58,825 nucleotides of DNA. It comes from Litchfieldella anticariensis FP35 = DSM 16096. GTDB lineage: Bacteria; Pseudomonadota; Gammaproteobacteria; Pseudomonadales; Halomonadaceae. Of this stretch, positions 21,656 to 35,602 are shown piece after piece; the first letter of the stretch is position 1, and the number at the start of each line of letters is the position of its first letter. The notes under the pieces are model-generated. The model was not told the DNA's origin, did not search any database, and was given only the letters and a program-made list of their open reading frames with translations. The translations under genes and the position numbers were made by a program. The stretch covers positions 1 to 58,825 of the forward strand of contig NZ_KE332391.1 of assembly GCF_000409775.1 (NCBI RefSeq). Direction: 5' to 3'.

Positions 21656-23344
21656 CTACTCCGGCAAATCGGTTACCGCGCCATTGGATGCCGAGCTGAC
21701 CATTTTCGCGTACTTGGCCAGCACGCCACGGGCATAACGCGGCTTGGGCTGCTGCCAGGCGGCGCGACGGCGCATCAGTTCCTCGTTGCTGACATGCACG
21801 TCGATGGTATCGGCCTCGGCGTCGATGGTGATCTCGTCGCCATCCTGGACCAGCGCAATGGGGCCACCGTCGAAGGCTTCAGGCGAAATATGCCCGACCA
21901 CGAAGCCATGGCTGCCGCCGGAAAAACGCCCGTCAGTGATCAGTGCCACCTCGCTACCCAGGCCGCGGCCCATGATCGCCGAGGTGGGAGTCAACATCTC
22001 GCGCATGCCGGGACCACCCCTTGGCCCTTCATAACGAATCACGATGACATCACCGGCTACCACGGTGCCGTCGTTGATACGCGCCTGGGCTTCTTCCTCG
22101 GAACCGAATACCCGTGCACTACCGGTAAATCGCGTGCCTTCCTTACCAGTGATCTTGGCCACCGCCCCCTCCGGCGCCAAATTACCGTAGAGGATGCGCA
22201 GGTGGCTTTCGGCTTTGAATGGGGCATCCAACGGCGCGATGATTTTCTGCCCTTCTGGATAGGGCGCCACGCCAGCCAAGTTCTCGGCCAGCGTCTTGCC
22301 GGTCACCGTCAGGCAGTCGCCATGCAGCAGACCGGCATCGAGCAGTGTCTTCATCAGCGGCTGGATACCGCCGATCTCGACCAGTTCGCTCATCATGTAG
22401 TGACCGCTGGGGCGCAGATCGGCGACCACCGGCACGCGGCGGCCAATCTCGGTGAAGTCCTCGATCGATAGAGGCACACCAATGGTGTTGGCCATGGCGA
22501 CAAGGTGCAGTACCGCATTGGTGGAGCCCCCCAGGGCGATGACGACGGTGATGGCGTTCTCGAAGGCCTCGCGGGTCATGATGTCCGAGGGCTTGATATC
22601 GCGCTCGAGCAATTCAAGCACCGCGCCGCCGGCAGCCCGGCAGTCGTCGCGTTTGGCCTGCGACACGGCGTTTTGAGCCGAACTACCGGGCAGGCTCATG
22701 CCCAACGCCTCGATCGCCGAGGCCATGGTGTTGGCAGTGTACATGCCACCACACGAACCCGGCCCGGGAATCGCCGTCTCCTCGATCTGCTTGAGCTCGA
22801 TCAGATCGAGGTCGCCACGGCTATGAGCGCCCACGGCCTCGAATACCGAGACGATGTCGGTATGGTTCTCGCCAGGCAGGATGGTACCGCCATAGACGAA
22901 TACACTGGGCCGATTTAGCCGCGCCAGACCCATCATGCATCCTGGCATATTCTTGTCGCAGCCGCCGATCGCCACCAGACCATCGAACCCTTCACACCCC
23001 GCCACGGTCTCGATGGAATCGGCAATCACCTCGCGCGAAACCAGCGAATACTTCATGCCTTCGGTGCCGTTGGCGATGCCATCGGAAATGGTGATGGTAT
23101 TGAAGATCACCCCTTTGCCACCGGCACCATCGGCACCGGCACTGGCCTCCTCGGCCAGTCCATCGATATGACTATTGCAGGGCGTGACCTGGCTCCAGGT
23201 CGAGGCGATACCGACCTGGGGCTTGGTGAAATCCGCATCGGTGAAGCCCACCGCACGCAGCATGGCACGGCTGGCCGACTTGCCGACACCATCCACCACT
23301 GGGCTGGAATAACGGCGACGCGGGTTCTGTTGTTTATCACTCAT
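21656..23344 (-). CDS. ilvD: Dihydroxy-acid dehydratase
   Basis: IlvD dehydrates dihydroxy-isovalerate and dihydroxy-methylvalerate in branched-chain amino acid synthesis. The 562-residue protein (ATG at 23344, [11 protein letters not shown]) carries the iron-sulfur ligand motifs: [25 protein letters not shown] and [15 protein letters not shown], and later [10 protein letters not shown] and [11 protein letters not shown]. The length and the C-terminus place it with the shorter, [2Fe-2S]-type enzymes rather than the approximately 615-residue E. coli type. It follows the symporter gene by 95 bp on the same strand; whether they share a transcript is not clear. Confidence 0.96.
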   Translation of the reverse strand: MSDKQQNPRRRYSSPVVDGVGKSASRAMLRAVGFTDADFTKPQVGIASTWSQVTPCNSHIDGLAEEASAGADGAGGKGVIFNTITISDGIANGTEGMKYSLVSREVIADSIETVAGCEGFDGLVAIGGCDKNMPGCMMGLARLNRPSVFVYGGTILPGENHTDIVSVFEAVGAHSRGDLDLIELKQIEETAIPGPGSCGGMYTANTMASAIEALGMSLPGSSAQNAVSQAKRDDCRAAGGAVLELLERDIKPSDIMTREAFENAITVVIALGGSTNAVLHLVAMANTIGVPLSIEDFTEIGRRVPVVADLRPSGHYMMSELVEIGGIQPLMKTLLDAGLLHGDCLTVTGKTLAENLAGVAPYPEGQKIIAPLDAPFKAESHLRILYGNLAPEGAVAKITGKEGTRFTGSARVFGSEEEAQARINDGTVVAGDVIVIRYEGPRGGPGMREMLTPTSAIMGRGLGSEVALITDGRFSGGSHGFVVGHISPEAFDGGPIALVQDGDEITIDAEADTIDVHVSNEELMRRRAAWQQPKPRYARGVLAKYAKMVSSASNGAVTDLPE

Positions 23345-23439
23345 GGTTCGTCCCCTATCAAGCGGCTCGCCTTTAGTCGTAAGCATGCTTTATCACGCCT
23401 TATAGAGTGGGCACCGAAGCACTTCCTTGCAAACCGCGC

Positions 23440-24819
23440 TCAATGCCTTGGGGACAAGCAGGCTACCAATAGGCTAATGAGAGTCGAGGCGATCAGGGCT
23501 CCCAGGAAGGGACCCAAGGTCGGCACACCACCGGGGAAGCTCGCAGCCAGCAGCCCGGCACTCGGGCTGCCTTGGGCAACCCAACCCGGCAATACCGCCC
23601 CGAGCAGACCGGCCAAGCCACCACATACTGCCGCGAGCGTGGTCATTCGCGGCCATAGCCCCAGCAGCACTGGCACCACGGCGGTAGCGCACAACAGGTC
23701 GGCAATCAGGAATAGTCTCAGCACCGAGAGATTCTGCAACGCCACGATCACCACTGGCACCATCAACGCCACGGTGATCCAACGCGCTGTGGCTAGCGAT
23801 ACTCGCCGACTGCCGCCCTCCCCCTCGCTGACCGCCAGCGAGGCGATGCCGTTCTGCAGCGTATCCACGCTGGAGGCCACCAGCGTTACCGCCAACACCA
23901 AGGCCAGTAGCATCAACCACTGCGGCGCCTCGGTCAGCAGCGCAAAGAAGGGCATCGGTGGCTCGCCAAGCGGCGTACCCGACATCGCAGCAAGAATTCC
24001 CAAGCCACCGACAACGGCCACTACGGCCACGGTAATCAGCCCACCCAGGATGGCGCCGCGCCCCAGCGCGTGGCCGTTCCTGGCGGCCCACACCCGCTGC
24101 CAGTAGCCTTGATGGAACAAGTTCGCCGCGGTGACGGCGATCACCAGTGTCAACGCGACGCTCAAAGCGCTTCCGGCAGGCACCGAGGGCAAGTTGGCAT
24201 CGCTTGGCAATGCCGGCAAGCGCTGCCACCCTACCCAACCGACCACCCCCAGCAAGGCGATCAATAGCCAGGCCTGCCAGCGGTCGGTGGCCAGGCTCGC
24301 CCTGAGCCCGCCCAGTGCGGTATAGACCAGGGTAGACAAGGCCACACCGATCACCACCACGCTTCCCGACATATCGGAAAGCAACGTGGTGATGCCATTG
24401 ATGGCAGTGAGCTCGGCGGCCAGGAACACTGCCATATACAGTACCGAAAGCAGCGATACGTAACGGCGTACACCCATGCCATAACGGTGCTGGGCGAACT
24501 CACCGATGCTGCGCCCTTCGGGCAGGTAACGACGAATCGACGGCCCACAGGCAGCGAAGACGATAAACGGCAATGCCGCCCCGATGGCATAACCGGCCAG
24601 CGCGATTGGGCCAACGAAAGCACCGACTTCCGGCGGCGCGAACAGGATCCAGGCGCCCATGCCCGAAGCCAGGAACGACAAGCCGAGGGTCGAGGCGGTC
24701 TGGGAATTACGTGCCGTGATATAGTCATCGAGTTGGCCACCCACGCGTCGCGCGCGCAGGCCCAGAACGGCGAACAGCAGAAGTGCCGCGCCCAGCGCGG
24801 CGGGTGTCAGGTAAGGCAT
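23440..24819 (-). CDS. Sodium:solute symporter under TPP riboswitch control (probable thiamine or precursor transporter)
   Basis: The 459-residue protein is a sodium:solute symporter (SSS family) with about 12-13 hydrophobic segments. Motifs include the N-terminal GGQLDDYITARNSQTASTLG, ASGMGAWILFAPPEVGAF and ANLFHQGYWQRVWAARN. The substrate cannot be read from the protein, but a TPP riboswitch directly precedes the gene and overlaps its ribosome binding site, which ties the gene to thiamine supply. PanF-like SSS proteins under the same riboswitch have been called ThiV. So I infer uptake of thiamine or a pyrimidine/thiazole precursor. No thiamine biosynthesis gene is adjacent. Confidence 0.8.
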   Translation of the reverse strand: MPYLTPAALGAALLLFAVLGLRARRVGGQLDDYITARNSQTASTLGLSFLASGMGAWILFAPPEVGAFVGPIALAGYAIGAALPFIVFAACGPSIRRYLPEGRSIGEFAQHRYGMGVRRYVSLLSVLYMAVFLAAELTAINGITTLLSDMSGSVVVIGVALSTLVYTALGGLRASLATDRWQAWLLIALLGVVGWVGWQRLPALPSDANLPSVPAGSALSVALTLVIAVTAANLFHQGYWQRVWAARNGHALGRGAILGGLITVAVVAVVGGLGILAAMSGTPLGEPPMPFFALLTEAPQWLMLLALVLAVTLVASSVDTLQNGIASLAVSEGEGGSRRVSLATARWITVALMVPVVIVALQNLSVLRLFLIADLLCATAVVPVLLGLWPRMTTLAAVCGGLAGLLGAVLPGWVAQGSPSAGLLAASFPGGVPTLGPFLGALIASTLISLLVACLSPRH

Positions 24820-24828
24820 GTCGCGCTT

Positions 24829-24920
24829 CCTCCGCCGGTATCAACCGGATCAGGTTCCAGGGTCTGCACACGGTGAGTCAGGAGTGCACTCTCAGTCCGA
24901 ACCGGGACTCCCCTGGCGAC
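24829..24920 (-). ncRNA. TPP riboswitch (THI element)
   Basis: On the reverse strand the conserved THI-box sequences appear in order: CAGGGGAG, then GGACTGAGAGT, then GACCCTGGAACCTGATC and GGTTGATACCGGCG. These match the TPP aptamer consensus (CTGAGA; GAACCTGATCTGG-ATAATGCCAGCG). The 3' edge runs into GGAGGA, 8 bases before the symporter ATG, so binding of TPP probably hides the ribosome binding site and blocks translation. No terminator hairpin with a T run is seen between the aptamer and the gene. Confidence 0.93.
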
Positions 24921-25061
24921 AATCAATGGGTAGTAGGGAAAGACTTCCCTTGTTCAATCGTACGTGTATAACAGCATGTAGGGCGACACTATCATCTCTC
25001 CCCCTAGCTGCCATAATAATGACGAAATGATTCTAATGTAGAAAGCTGCAGGGAACACGAC

Positions 25062-25736
25062 ATGACATATAGCGAAGCCAAGGAACACGCCCCAGGGCGG
25101 TTGCACGAAATATTCTCCGCGCCTTACGAAGCTTTCGAGAGTGCCGTGCTCGAACGTAAACTGCACCTGGACATCGCCCTGCGAGCACTACTCGACCAAC
25201 CGATACAAAGCAGCAGGCTGGTGCTGAGGGTCATTCATGGTTGGGAGAACGGCGATGACACCCCGGAAGCACTGAAGCACAGCGAGCATCCCATCGGCTC
25301 CCTTGACGACGTGGCACGAGTCAAGGAAGAGTACCGGGCTACCATCGAGCAGGAGCTTCCGCTCCCCCATGATGGCCGTTCCCTGTTGGCCCATCCCCGT
25401 GACGAGGCGATCGCCAAGGCCCATGAACAAGGCCTGGAGATCGACGACGAAACCCGTCGCAACCCGGCTCGTTGGCCCACCTTCGAGAACGGGCTCTATC
25501 TCTATACTTTCTTCAAGATCTATCACCGCCTGACCTACGGTGAAGACGAAAGCTACCGTTCGATCCAGTGCCAAACTCCCAAGGGCCCTCGCGAGATTCA
25601 CGAATTCCATCTCGACGAATGCGAATTCGCGATCTCTACTCCACCGGCGTTCGACGACACAGGCACCACTCTACTAATCGTCCACGAAGGCGAACTCGAC
25701 CCGCTGGTGGAGTGCCTCGAGTTGCACTTGGGCTAG
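25062..25736 (+). CDS. Uncharacterised 224-residue cytoplasmic protein
   Basis: I do not recognise a family. The protein starts MTYSEAKEHAPGRLHEIFS, has no signal peptide or membrane segment, is acidic, and appears to be mixed alpha/beta with a C-terminal stretch of short strands (FAISTPPAF, TTLLIVHEGE). Codon use resembles the neighbours, so it seems a real gene. It diverges from the TPP-regulated symporter and converges with the diguanylate cyclase gene, 15 bp from its end, so it is probably transcribed alone. No function is proposed. Confidence 0.75.
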   Translation: MTYSEAKEHAPGRLHEIFSAPYEAFESAVLERKLHLDIALRALLDQPIQSSRLVLRVIHGWENGDDTPEALKHSEHPIGSLDDVARVKEEYRATIEQELPLPHDGRSLLAHPRDEAIAKAHEQGLEIDDETRRNPARWPTFENGLYLYTFFKIYHRLTYGEDESYRSIQCQTPKGPREIHEFHLDECEFAISTPPAFDDTGTTLLIVHEGELDPLVECLELHLG

Positions 25737-25751
25737 CCCACACTTCCGATA

Positions 25752-27608
25752 TCAAGTGTTCTCGGGCAGCAGGTTACGCACCACGATACGATTGCGTGCC
25801 TGTTGCTTGGCCTCATACATGGCCTGATCCGCTTGAGAATACAGCGCCTGGGCATCCGGCACCTGCTCGAAATCCTCGCACGCCACCAGGCCGAAGGAAG
25901 CCGTCACCACGCCATACACAGAGCCCTGGTGCGGAATTCTGAGCGCCTCGAGAGAGCCCCGGAATCGCTCCAGAGCGCGATACCCTGCCTTCAGCGTATC
26001 GGCTTCGAGCAGTAGACCGAACTCCTCGCCGCCGAGCCGGAACAAGTGATCCCCCTCGCGGCGGAAATGCTGCTTGAGTAACGCGGCCACCTTCACCAAT
26101 ACCTCATCGCCCGCCTGGTGGCCGTAGGTGTCGTTGTAGGCCTTGAAGACATCGATATCCATTACCACGAACAACACCGCCTGACCGAGACGGCGGCGAC
26201 ACCCCAGTTCCTCATCGACCAGCGTCAGAAACTGGCGTCGGTTATACAACCCAGTAAGCGGGTCGGTCCGCGCCATGGCGGCGAGTTGGCGGTTGGCTGA
26301 TTCAAGGTCGCGCGTTCGCGAGCGCACCTCTGCCTCCAGGCGCTGGTTGACCTGACGCTGCAGTTCGTGAGTCTTGCGCTCAGCCTCGAGTTTCTCGTTC
26401 TTGAGCTGATTGATCTTCCAGGCCAGCCCCAGGGCCAGCAGCAGGAACTCGAGCCCGGAGCCCGCCTGCACGGCATATTCCGTGATCAGGTTGTAGGGAA
26501 GCACCCCTGCCACCCGTAGGAAGTACAGTGTGATACCCACCAGCAGCACGCACCAGGCCACCAGATAGATCCTCGCCAGGACATCACCACGCCAACACCG
26601 CCACACGGCCACGACCAATAACAGCGTGGAAAGCAGGATGGCGCTCGGAATCATGGTGCGAAATAACGGGCCATAGTGCCCCCACAGTGCCGGCATGGCA
26701 CTCAGCAGGCACAGTCCCGCCGCCCCATACAGCACCCGAGGCAGCCATACCGAGTGTCGGTGCAGGCTTAGATAACTGCAGGTGAACATGGCGAGCGTAA
26801 GGATGAACACCCCGATGTTCAGCGGCACGATCTGGTTGTTGAAGGTGGGCCAGTTGGGCCACCAGTACTGGAAGGCAAAGCCCCGTGCGATAAACATCAA
26901 CACGAAGAAGGAACCGAGGTAAGCCACATAGTGCAGCAGGGCCCGCTCACGGGTGGCAACGTAGAGCAGCAGATTGTAGGTCAGTAACGCCAGCAGCGCC
27001 CCGAAATAGAGGCTGAAGGCCATCAGTTCGCGCTGGCTCTTGGCAAGGAAGCTGGCACCGTCCATCAGGTACAGCGGCGTCGCATCGAAGAGCCCATCGT
27101 GGGTATCCAGACGCAGCACTACACGATGCGTCTCACCGGGCGGCAAGTCGATGGGCAACACGAAGGTACGGTGCGCCACCGGGCGCGAATCGAAGACACG
27201 GCGATTGCCGGTTTGCCAGACACGGATCACCTCGCCTGACTCGTCGACCAGCCAGGCATCGAGATAGTCATGCAGTGGCATGGCCAGCTCCAGCAACCGA
27301 CGCACCACCGCCTCCGAACCATTGGTCAAGTCGACTTGCACCCACCAAGCCGAGGAGGAAAAACTGAAGTTGAGGGTCTCCTGACCGGAAGCCTGCCATG
27401 GCAACCGCTCGTTCTCGGCCGGCAGCGAGGCGATGTCGTAGGTCCGGTCGGAATCCTCGAGCAAGACCACTTCCGGGCTCAGGTTCAACTCGCCCGGTGC
27501 CTCGGTGACGTCGATAGCTGCCACGGCGGGCTGCCCCCAAAGACAGAGCAGCAGCCACCCGCATACGGTAGCGATTAGCAGTTGCGGCAGGAAATATCGA
27601 CGGGTCAC
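25752..27608 (-). CDS. Membrane diguanylate cyclase, 7TMR-DISM extracellular sensor with GGDEF domain
   Basis: A 618-residue protein from the GTG at 27608 (GGTGAGG upstream). The order is a signal anchor (VTRRYFLPQLLIATVCGW), a periplasmic 7TMR-DISMED2-like sensor domain (about 30-180, with WWVQVDLTN), seven transmembrane helices of the 7TMR-DISM type (about 185-385), a coiled coil (about 390-440) and a GGDEF domain. The active-site motif is RLGGEEFGLLLE, with DPLTGLYNRRQF before it, so it should make cyclic di-GMP. No EAL domain or obvious RxxD inhibition site was noted. It may respond to an external carbohydrate-like ligand, as proposed for this sensor family. Confidence 0.92.
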   Translation of the reverse strand: MTRRYFLPQLLIATVCGWLLLCLWGQPAVAAIDVTEAPGELNLSPEVVLLEDSDRTYDIASLPAENERLPWQASGQETLNFSFSSSAWWVQVDLTNGSEAVVRRLLELAMPLHDYLDAWLVDESGEVIRVWQTGNRRVFDSRPVAHRTFVLPIDLPPGETHRVVLRLDTHDGLFDATPLYLMDGASFLAKSQRELMAFSLYFGALLALLTYNLLLYVATRERALLHYVAYLGSFFVLMFIARGFAFQYWWPNWPTFNNQIVPLNIGVFILTLAMFTCSYLSLHRHSVWLPRVLYGAAGLCLLSAMPALWGHYGPLFRTMIPSAILLSTLLLVVAVWRCWRGDVLARIYLVAWCVLLVGITLYFLRVAGVLPYNLITEYAVQAGSGLEFLLLALGLAWKINQLKNEKLEAERKTHELQRQVNQRLEAEVRSRTRDLESANRQLAAMARTDPLTGLYNRRQFLTLVDEELGCRRRLGQAVLFVVMDIDVFKAYNDTYGHQAGDEVLVKVAALLKQHFRREGDHLFRLGGEEFGLLLEADTLKAGYRALERFRGSLEALRIPHQGSVYGVVTASFGLVACEDFEQVPDAQALYSQADQAMYEAKQQARNRIVVRNLLPENT

Positions 27609-27696
27609 ATTTACCTCACCGGGCAAGGGATACCTTGTTTATCGGCATCCTGTCGGCTTTCCTGAATGCAGCTCTATCGCCGTTTTCAACGTAATC

Positions 27697-27721
27697 GGCC
27701 CCGCCTCTCGGAGACGGGGCC
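27697..27721 (-). terminator. Probable terminator after mmsA
   Basis: GGCCCCG at 27697-27703 pairs with CGGGGCC at 27715-27721, extended by a 3-bp inner stem after a 2-base bulge, with a CGG loop. It lies 36 bp past the mmsA stop on the reverse strand. There is no strong T run, so confidence is moderate. Confidence 0.5.
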
Positions 27722-27757
27722 AATTTGCTCAACACCTACTACTATGGCTTGTCTGGT

Positions 27758-29257
27758 TCAATGCAACGAAATGGTGCTGTTGATACCGCTGGAGATGTTC
27801 TCCGGTTCGAACCAACGCTCGGTCACGGTCTTGGTCTGGGTCCAGAACTGGATCGCTTGTTTTCCGTTGGGGCCCAGGTCACCGAGCTTGGATGCCCGTG
27901 AGCCGGTGAAGCTGAAGTAGGCGACCGGCACCGGAATAGGCACATTGATACCGACTTGACCGACATCGATATCGGCCTCGAAACGCCGCGCCACCCAACC
28001 GGAGTTGGTGAAGATCGCCGTACCATTGCCATTGGGGTTGGCGTTGATGAAGTCGATGGCCTCATCCAGGGTCTCGACACTCACCACACACAGCACCGGA
28101 CCGAAAATCTCCTCGCGGTAGATACTCATCTCGGCCTTGACGTCGCTGAACAGGGTCGGGCCGATGAAATTGCCGTCCGGATAGCCTTCGACCTTGATGT
28201 CGCGGCCATCGAGCGACAGTGTTGCGCCTTCCTGCACACCGGCTTCGATCAGGCGCAACACGCGCTCGCGAGCGGCCTTGGATACCAGCGGACCAAGATC
28301 GGCATCGCGCTGGGTACCAGGGCCAACCTTCATCGCCCGCGCGCCCTCGACGAGATCGTCCAGCCACTGCCGGGCCTCGCCCACCAGCACCAGCACCGAG
28401 TTGGCCATGCAGCGCTGGCCGGCAGCACCGAAGGCTGAACCCAGTACGTTGTTGATGGCCTGGCTGCGGTTGGCATCAGGCATGATCACGCAGTGGTTCT
28501 TGGCCCCCATCATCGATTGCACACGCTTGCCGGCCTTGCCGGCACGCTCGTAGATATGGGTGCCGACGGGGGTCGATCCGATGAAGGAGACCGCCTTGAT
28601 GTCCGGATGATCGCAAAGTCGATTGGCGACGTCCGGTCCGCCATGCACCACATTGAGCACCCCAGCGGGGAGCCCTGCCTCATAGGCCAATTCGACCAGG
28701 CGGATGGTGGAAGACGGATCCTGCTCGGAAGGCTTCAGCACGAAGGTGTTGCCGGTGGCAATGGCCAGCGGAAACATGAAGCACGGCAGCATCACCGGGA
28801 AGTTGAAAGCGGTGATCCCAGCCCCTACGCCAAGCGGCTGTTGCAGCGAGTAGACGTTGACATCGCTGGCGGCGTTCTCGGCAATGTCGCCAAGCTGCAG
28901 CGTGGGAATCGAACAAGCATGCTCGACCACTTCCAGGCCACGCCCCACCTCGCCCTCGGCATCGGGCAGGGTCTTGCCGTGCTCCTCGGTGATCAAGGCG
29001 GCCAACTCGCTGGTGTGTTCGCGAATCAGCGCCTGGAACTTGAGCATGATGCGCTGCCGCTTGGCCAGCGGCGTCTTGCGCCAGGTCTTGAAGGCTTCCT
29101 TGGCACTGGCCACGGCACGATCGACCTCCTCGACACTCGCAAACGGCACTCGCGCCACGACTTCCTGGGTAGCGGGATTGACCACGTCGCGCCATTCACC
29201 ACTCTGGGAGGGCACGGCCTGACCATCGATATAAAGCGGGATTTCTCTGACTGACAT
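27758..29257 (-). CDS. mmsA: CoA-acylating methylmalonate-semialdehyde dehydrogenase
   Basis: The 499-residue aldehyde dehydrogenase oxidises (methyl)malonate semialdehyde to acetyl- or propionyl-CoA in valine, inositol or beta-alanine catabolism. MmsA signatures are visible: PLGVGAGITAFNFPVMLPC, FVLKPSEQDPSS, FIGSTPVGTHIY, MGAKNHCVIMPDA and the active-site GQRCMANS. The C-terminal KTVTERWF is also characteristic. It stands alone here, without mmsB or a transaminase gene, so the pathway it serves is not shown by the context. The malonate module starts about 5.4 kb away and is regulated separately. Confidence 0.93.
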   Translation of the reverse strand: MSVREIPLYIDGQAVPSQSGEWRDVVNPATQEVVARVPFASVEEVDRAVASAKEAFKTWRKTPLAKRQRIMLKFQALIREHTSELAALITEEHGKTLPDAEGEVGRGLEVVEHACSIPTLQLGDIAENAASDVNVYSLQQPLGVGAGITAFNFPVMLPCFMFPLAIATGNTFVLKPSEQDPSSTIRLVELAYEAGLPAGVLNVVHGGPDVANRLCDHPDIKAVSFIGSTPVGTHIYERAGKAGKRVQSMMGAKNHCVIMPDANRSQAINNVLGSAFGAAGQRCMANSVLVLVGEARQWLDDLVEGARAMKVGPGTQRDADLGPLVSKAARERVLRLIEAGVQEGATLSLDGRDIKVEGYPDGNFIGPTLFSDVKAEMSIYREEIFGPVLCVVSVETLDEAIDFINANPNGNGTAIFTNSGWVARRFEADIDVGQVGINVPIPVPVAYFSFTGSRASKLGDLGPNGKQAIQFWTQTKTVTERWFEPENISSGINSTISLH

Positions 29258-29487
29258 GGTGACGACTCCTCGGGAATCTAATCAACGCCTCCTTCGATGG
29301 GTCCTTGGTGAAGCGGTATTCCAACTTCCCATATAGACCCGGGCGTTGTGATTGTTATCCATGTGGCCATCGACAAGGCCGATGCACCGTACAGAAAAAG
29401 GTAACTCGAGTGTAGGCAGTGGACCTGGGAATAGCACACGCTATCCCGAAGTAACGCGACTCTTGTAGCGTCTTGAGCACGACCCGA

Positions 29488-29529
29488 CACTGCTTGGCCA
29501 ACCCGATGAGCCGGGTTGGCCAAGCAGTG
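29488..29529. repeat. Perfect 18-bp inverted repeat (strong hairpin) between divergent genes
   Basis: CACTGCTTGGCCAACCCG (29488-29505) is followed by a 6-base loop and its exact complement (29512-29529). No T run follows on either strand. It has the look of a terminator stem, but both flanking genes point away from it, so no known transcript ends here. It may be a remnant terminator of a lost gene, an operator or an mRNA leader structure. Confidence 0.85.
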
Positions 29530-29560
29530 AGAACCATAGATGCCAGAAGCTATCACAGCC

Positions 29561-31978
<2,418 letters not shown>

Positions 31979-32000
31979 TCGAGGTCGTGTCACCCTCCTA

Positions 32001-32030
32001 AATCGCCCTCGGTTTCGGCCGGGGGCGATT
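32001..32030 (+). terminator. Terminator after katG copy 1
   Basis: A 12-bp stem (32001-32012 with 32019-32030, one G-T wobble) closes a TTTCGG loop 22 bp after the stop codon. The stem ends in GATT and is followed by CATTTG, so it is a plausible factor-independent terminator that makes the two katG genes separate transcripts. Confidence 0.75.
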
Positions 32031-32123
32031 CATTTGAGAGCGATCCCTCTAACACTGACCCACCTCATTCGGCTCGTCCCATTCCCCAATGGATTGCAGA
32101 TGGAAGCGGGTGAAAGAGCGTTA

Positions 32124-34497
<2,374 letters not shown>

Positions 34498-34532
34498 CAA
34501 CGCTACCCCTGACGTTTCGGGCAACACTGGGA

Positions 34533-34568
34533 CGCTCGGGCGCTACCGAATACGGTGGCGTCCGAGCG
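34533..34568 (+). terminator. Terminator after katG copy 2
   Basis: A 16-bp stem (34533-34548 with 34553-34568, two wobbles) with an AATA loop is followed by ACTTTATTTCTT, a good T-rich tail. It lies 36 bp after the stop codon. Confidence 0.88.
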
Positions 34569-34641
34569 ACTTTATTTCTTGCCTGCGCCACGCGTTGGCG
34601 CATCGGGACAGCACCAACTGTGCTATCACAATCCCAGGGTC

Positions 34642-35334
34642 TCAGGCGGTGCTGGTCAGTGTCGCGCTGCTAAGCGTCCTCACACTGGCAACAAAATCAC
34701 TAAAGCGCTCGCCCTGAATTATCACGTGCTGTCGCAGAGCGTCTTCGGCAGCTTGTGCTTCTCCGGCCTCGATCGCCTTGACGATCTCGCGGTGTTCGGC
34801 CAGTGAGGTGTCCATCCGATGACGCACCTGCAGTTGCAGACGTCGGTAGGGTTTCAGGCGCTGCTTCAACTGGCGGGCTTCGTTGGCCAGGAAACCATTG
34901 TGACTGGCCGCATAGATGCAGTGATGGAAGCCTTCGTTTTCGTAATAATATTCATCGGTATCACCGGCCTTGGCCGCCTTCTCGCAGCGTTCCAGGGCCT
35001 CATGCAGCGCCGCCAGTTCCTCGGCGGTGATTCGCCTGGCCGCCAGGCGCCCGCACATGCCTTCCAACTCGGCCATGACCTCGAACATCTCGATCAACTG
35101 ATCGACACCCACCTTGGCCACGAACGTGCCTTTTTTCGGCGAGACGGTCACCAGGCCACTGGCCACCAATTGCTGGATGGCTTCCCGTATCGGGGTGCGT
35201 GACACCTGGAACTCCTTGCCCAGTGTCTCTGGATCTAGCCGTTCTCCGGGTGCTCGACGTCCGTTGATGATGTCATCTTCCAACGAGTCCCTGAGTCGCT
35301 GGGCATTCGATCGCTTCACTCTGTTCACGGTCAT
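34642..35334 (-). CDS. GntR family (FCD domain) regulator of malonate use, MatR-like
   Basis: The 230-residue protein has an N-terminal winged HTH (ETLGKEFQVSRTPIREAIQQL, then VSPKKGTFVAK) and a C-terminal all-helical FCD ligand-binding domain with conserved metal-site type residues (for example HHCIYAASHN and later LAEHREIVKAIEAGE). It is divergent from a malonate-type TRAP transporter with malonyl-CoA decarboxylase and synthetase genes, the position of MatR in rhizobia. MatR is a repressor released by malonate. A palindromic operator candidate with the GTATACA core typical of this family lies at 35511-35559. The ligand is inferred from context. Confidence 0.85.
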   Translation of the reverse strand: MTVNRVKRSNAQRLRDSLEDDIINGRRAPGERLDPETLGKEFQVSRTPIREAIQQLVASGLVTVSPKKGTFVAKVGVDQLIEMFEVMAELEGMCGRLAARRITAEELAALHEALERCEKAAKAGDTDEYYYENEGFHHCIYAASHNGFLANEARQLKQRLKPYRRLQLQVRHRMDTSLAEHREIVKAIEAGEAQAAEDALRQHVIIQGERFSDFVASVRTLSSATLTSTA

Positions 35335-35382
35335 CTCCTACAGGGCGTTCGTGCCTGAGCTCGGGCTGCAGCCACCTTCATC

Positions 35383-35453
35383 GCGAAGCAGAGCTTCGCT
35401 CCCACCTCGTTCGCGCCAGCACCATCCCTCGTGGGAGCGCAGATGTTCTGCGC
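35383..35453. repeat. REP-like pair (BIME-like element)
   Basis: Two hairpin units face each other: GCGAAGC-AGA-GCTTCGC (35383-35399) followed by CTCCCAC, and GTGGGAG (35431-35437) followed by GCGCAGA-TGT-TCTGCGC (to 35453). A stem-loop beside a CTCCCAC tag in inverted pairs is the layout of the REP elements of Pseudomonas and relatives. A further small hairpin (GGCCGTCAGGCC) follows. It lies between the regulator and the operator of the malonate module and was probably moved by a REP-associated transposase elsewhere in the genome. Confidence 0.7.
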
Positions 35454-35503
35454 GATCCCGGCCGTCAGGCCGGCTTTAGCCATCTTTATCTCGCATTGCA
35501 GCA

Positions 35504-35532
35504 TTGACAGATGTATACCGAGAAACTATTGA
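35504..35532 (+). promoter_or_regulatory. Candidate promoter of the malonate operon
   Basis: TTGACA (35504-35509) is a perfect -35 hexamer, 17 bp before TATTGA (35527-35532), a weak -10. The ATGTATAC half-site of the operator candidate lies between the two hexamers, which suits repression. The -10 match is poor, so the assignment is tentative. Confidence 0.45.
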
Positions 35533-35559
35533 AGTATACATCAGCATGCCTGATGTATA
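35511..35559. promoter_or_regulatory. GntR/MatR-type operator
   Basis: TATACATCAG (35535-35544) and its exact complement CTGATGTATA (35550-35559) are separated by 5 bp, and a further ATGTATAC lies at 35511-35518. FCD-type GntR regulators bind short palindromes of this kind, and published MatR operators contain a GTATACA core. The sites lie just upstream of the transporter gene (start 35603) and 170-230 bp from the start of the divergent regulator. Confidence 0.7.
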
Positions 35560-35602
35560 GATCAAACCGCAAACTCCAACAACAACATATTCTGGAGACG
35601 CC

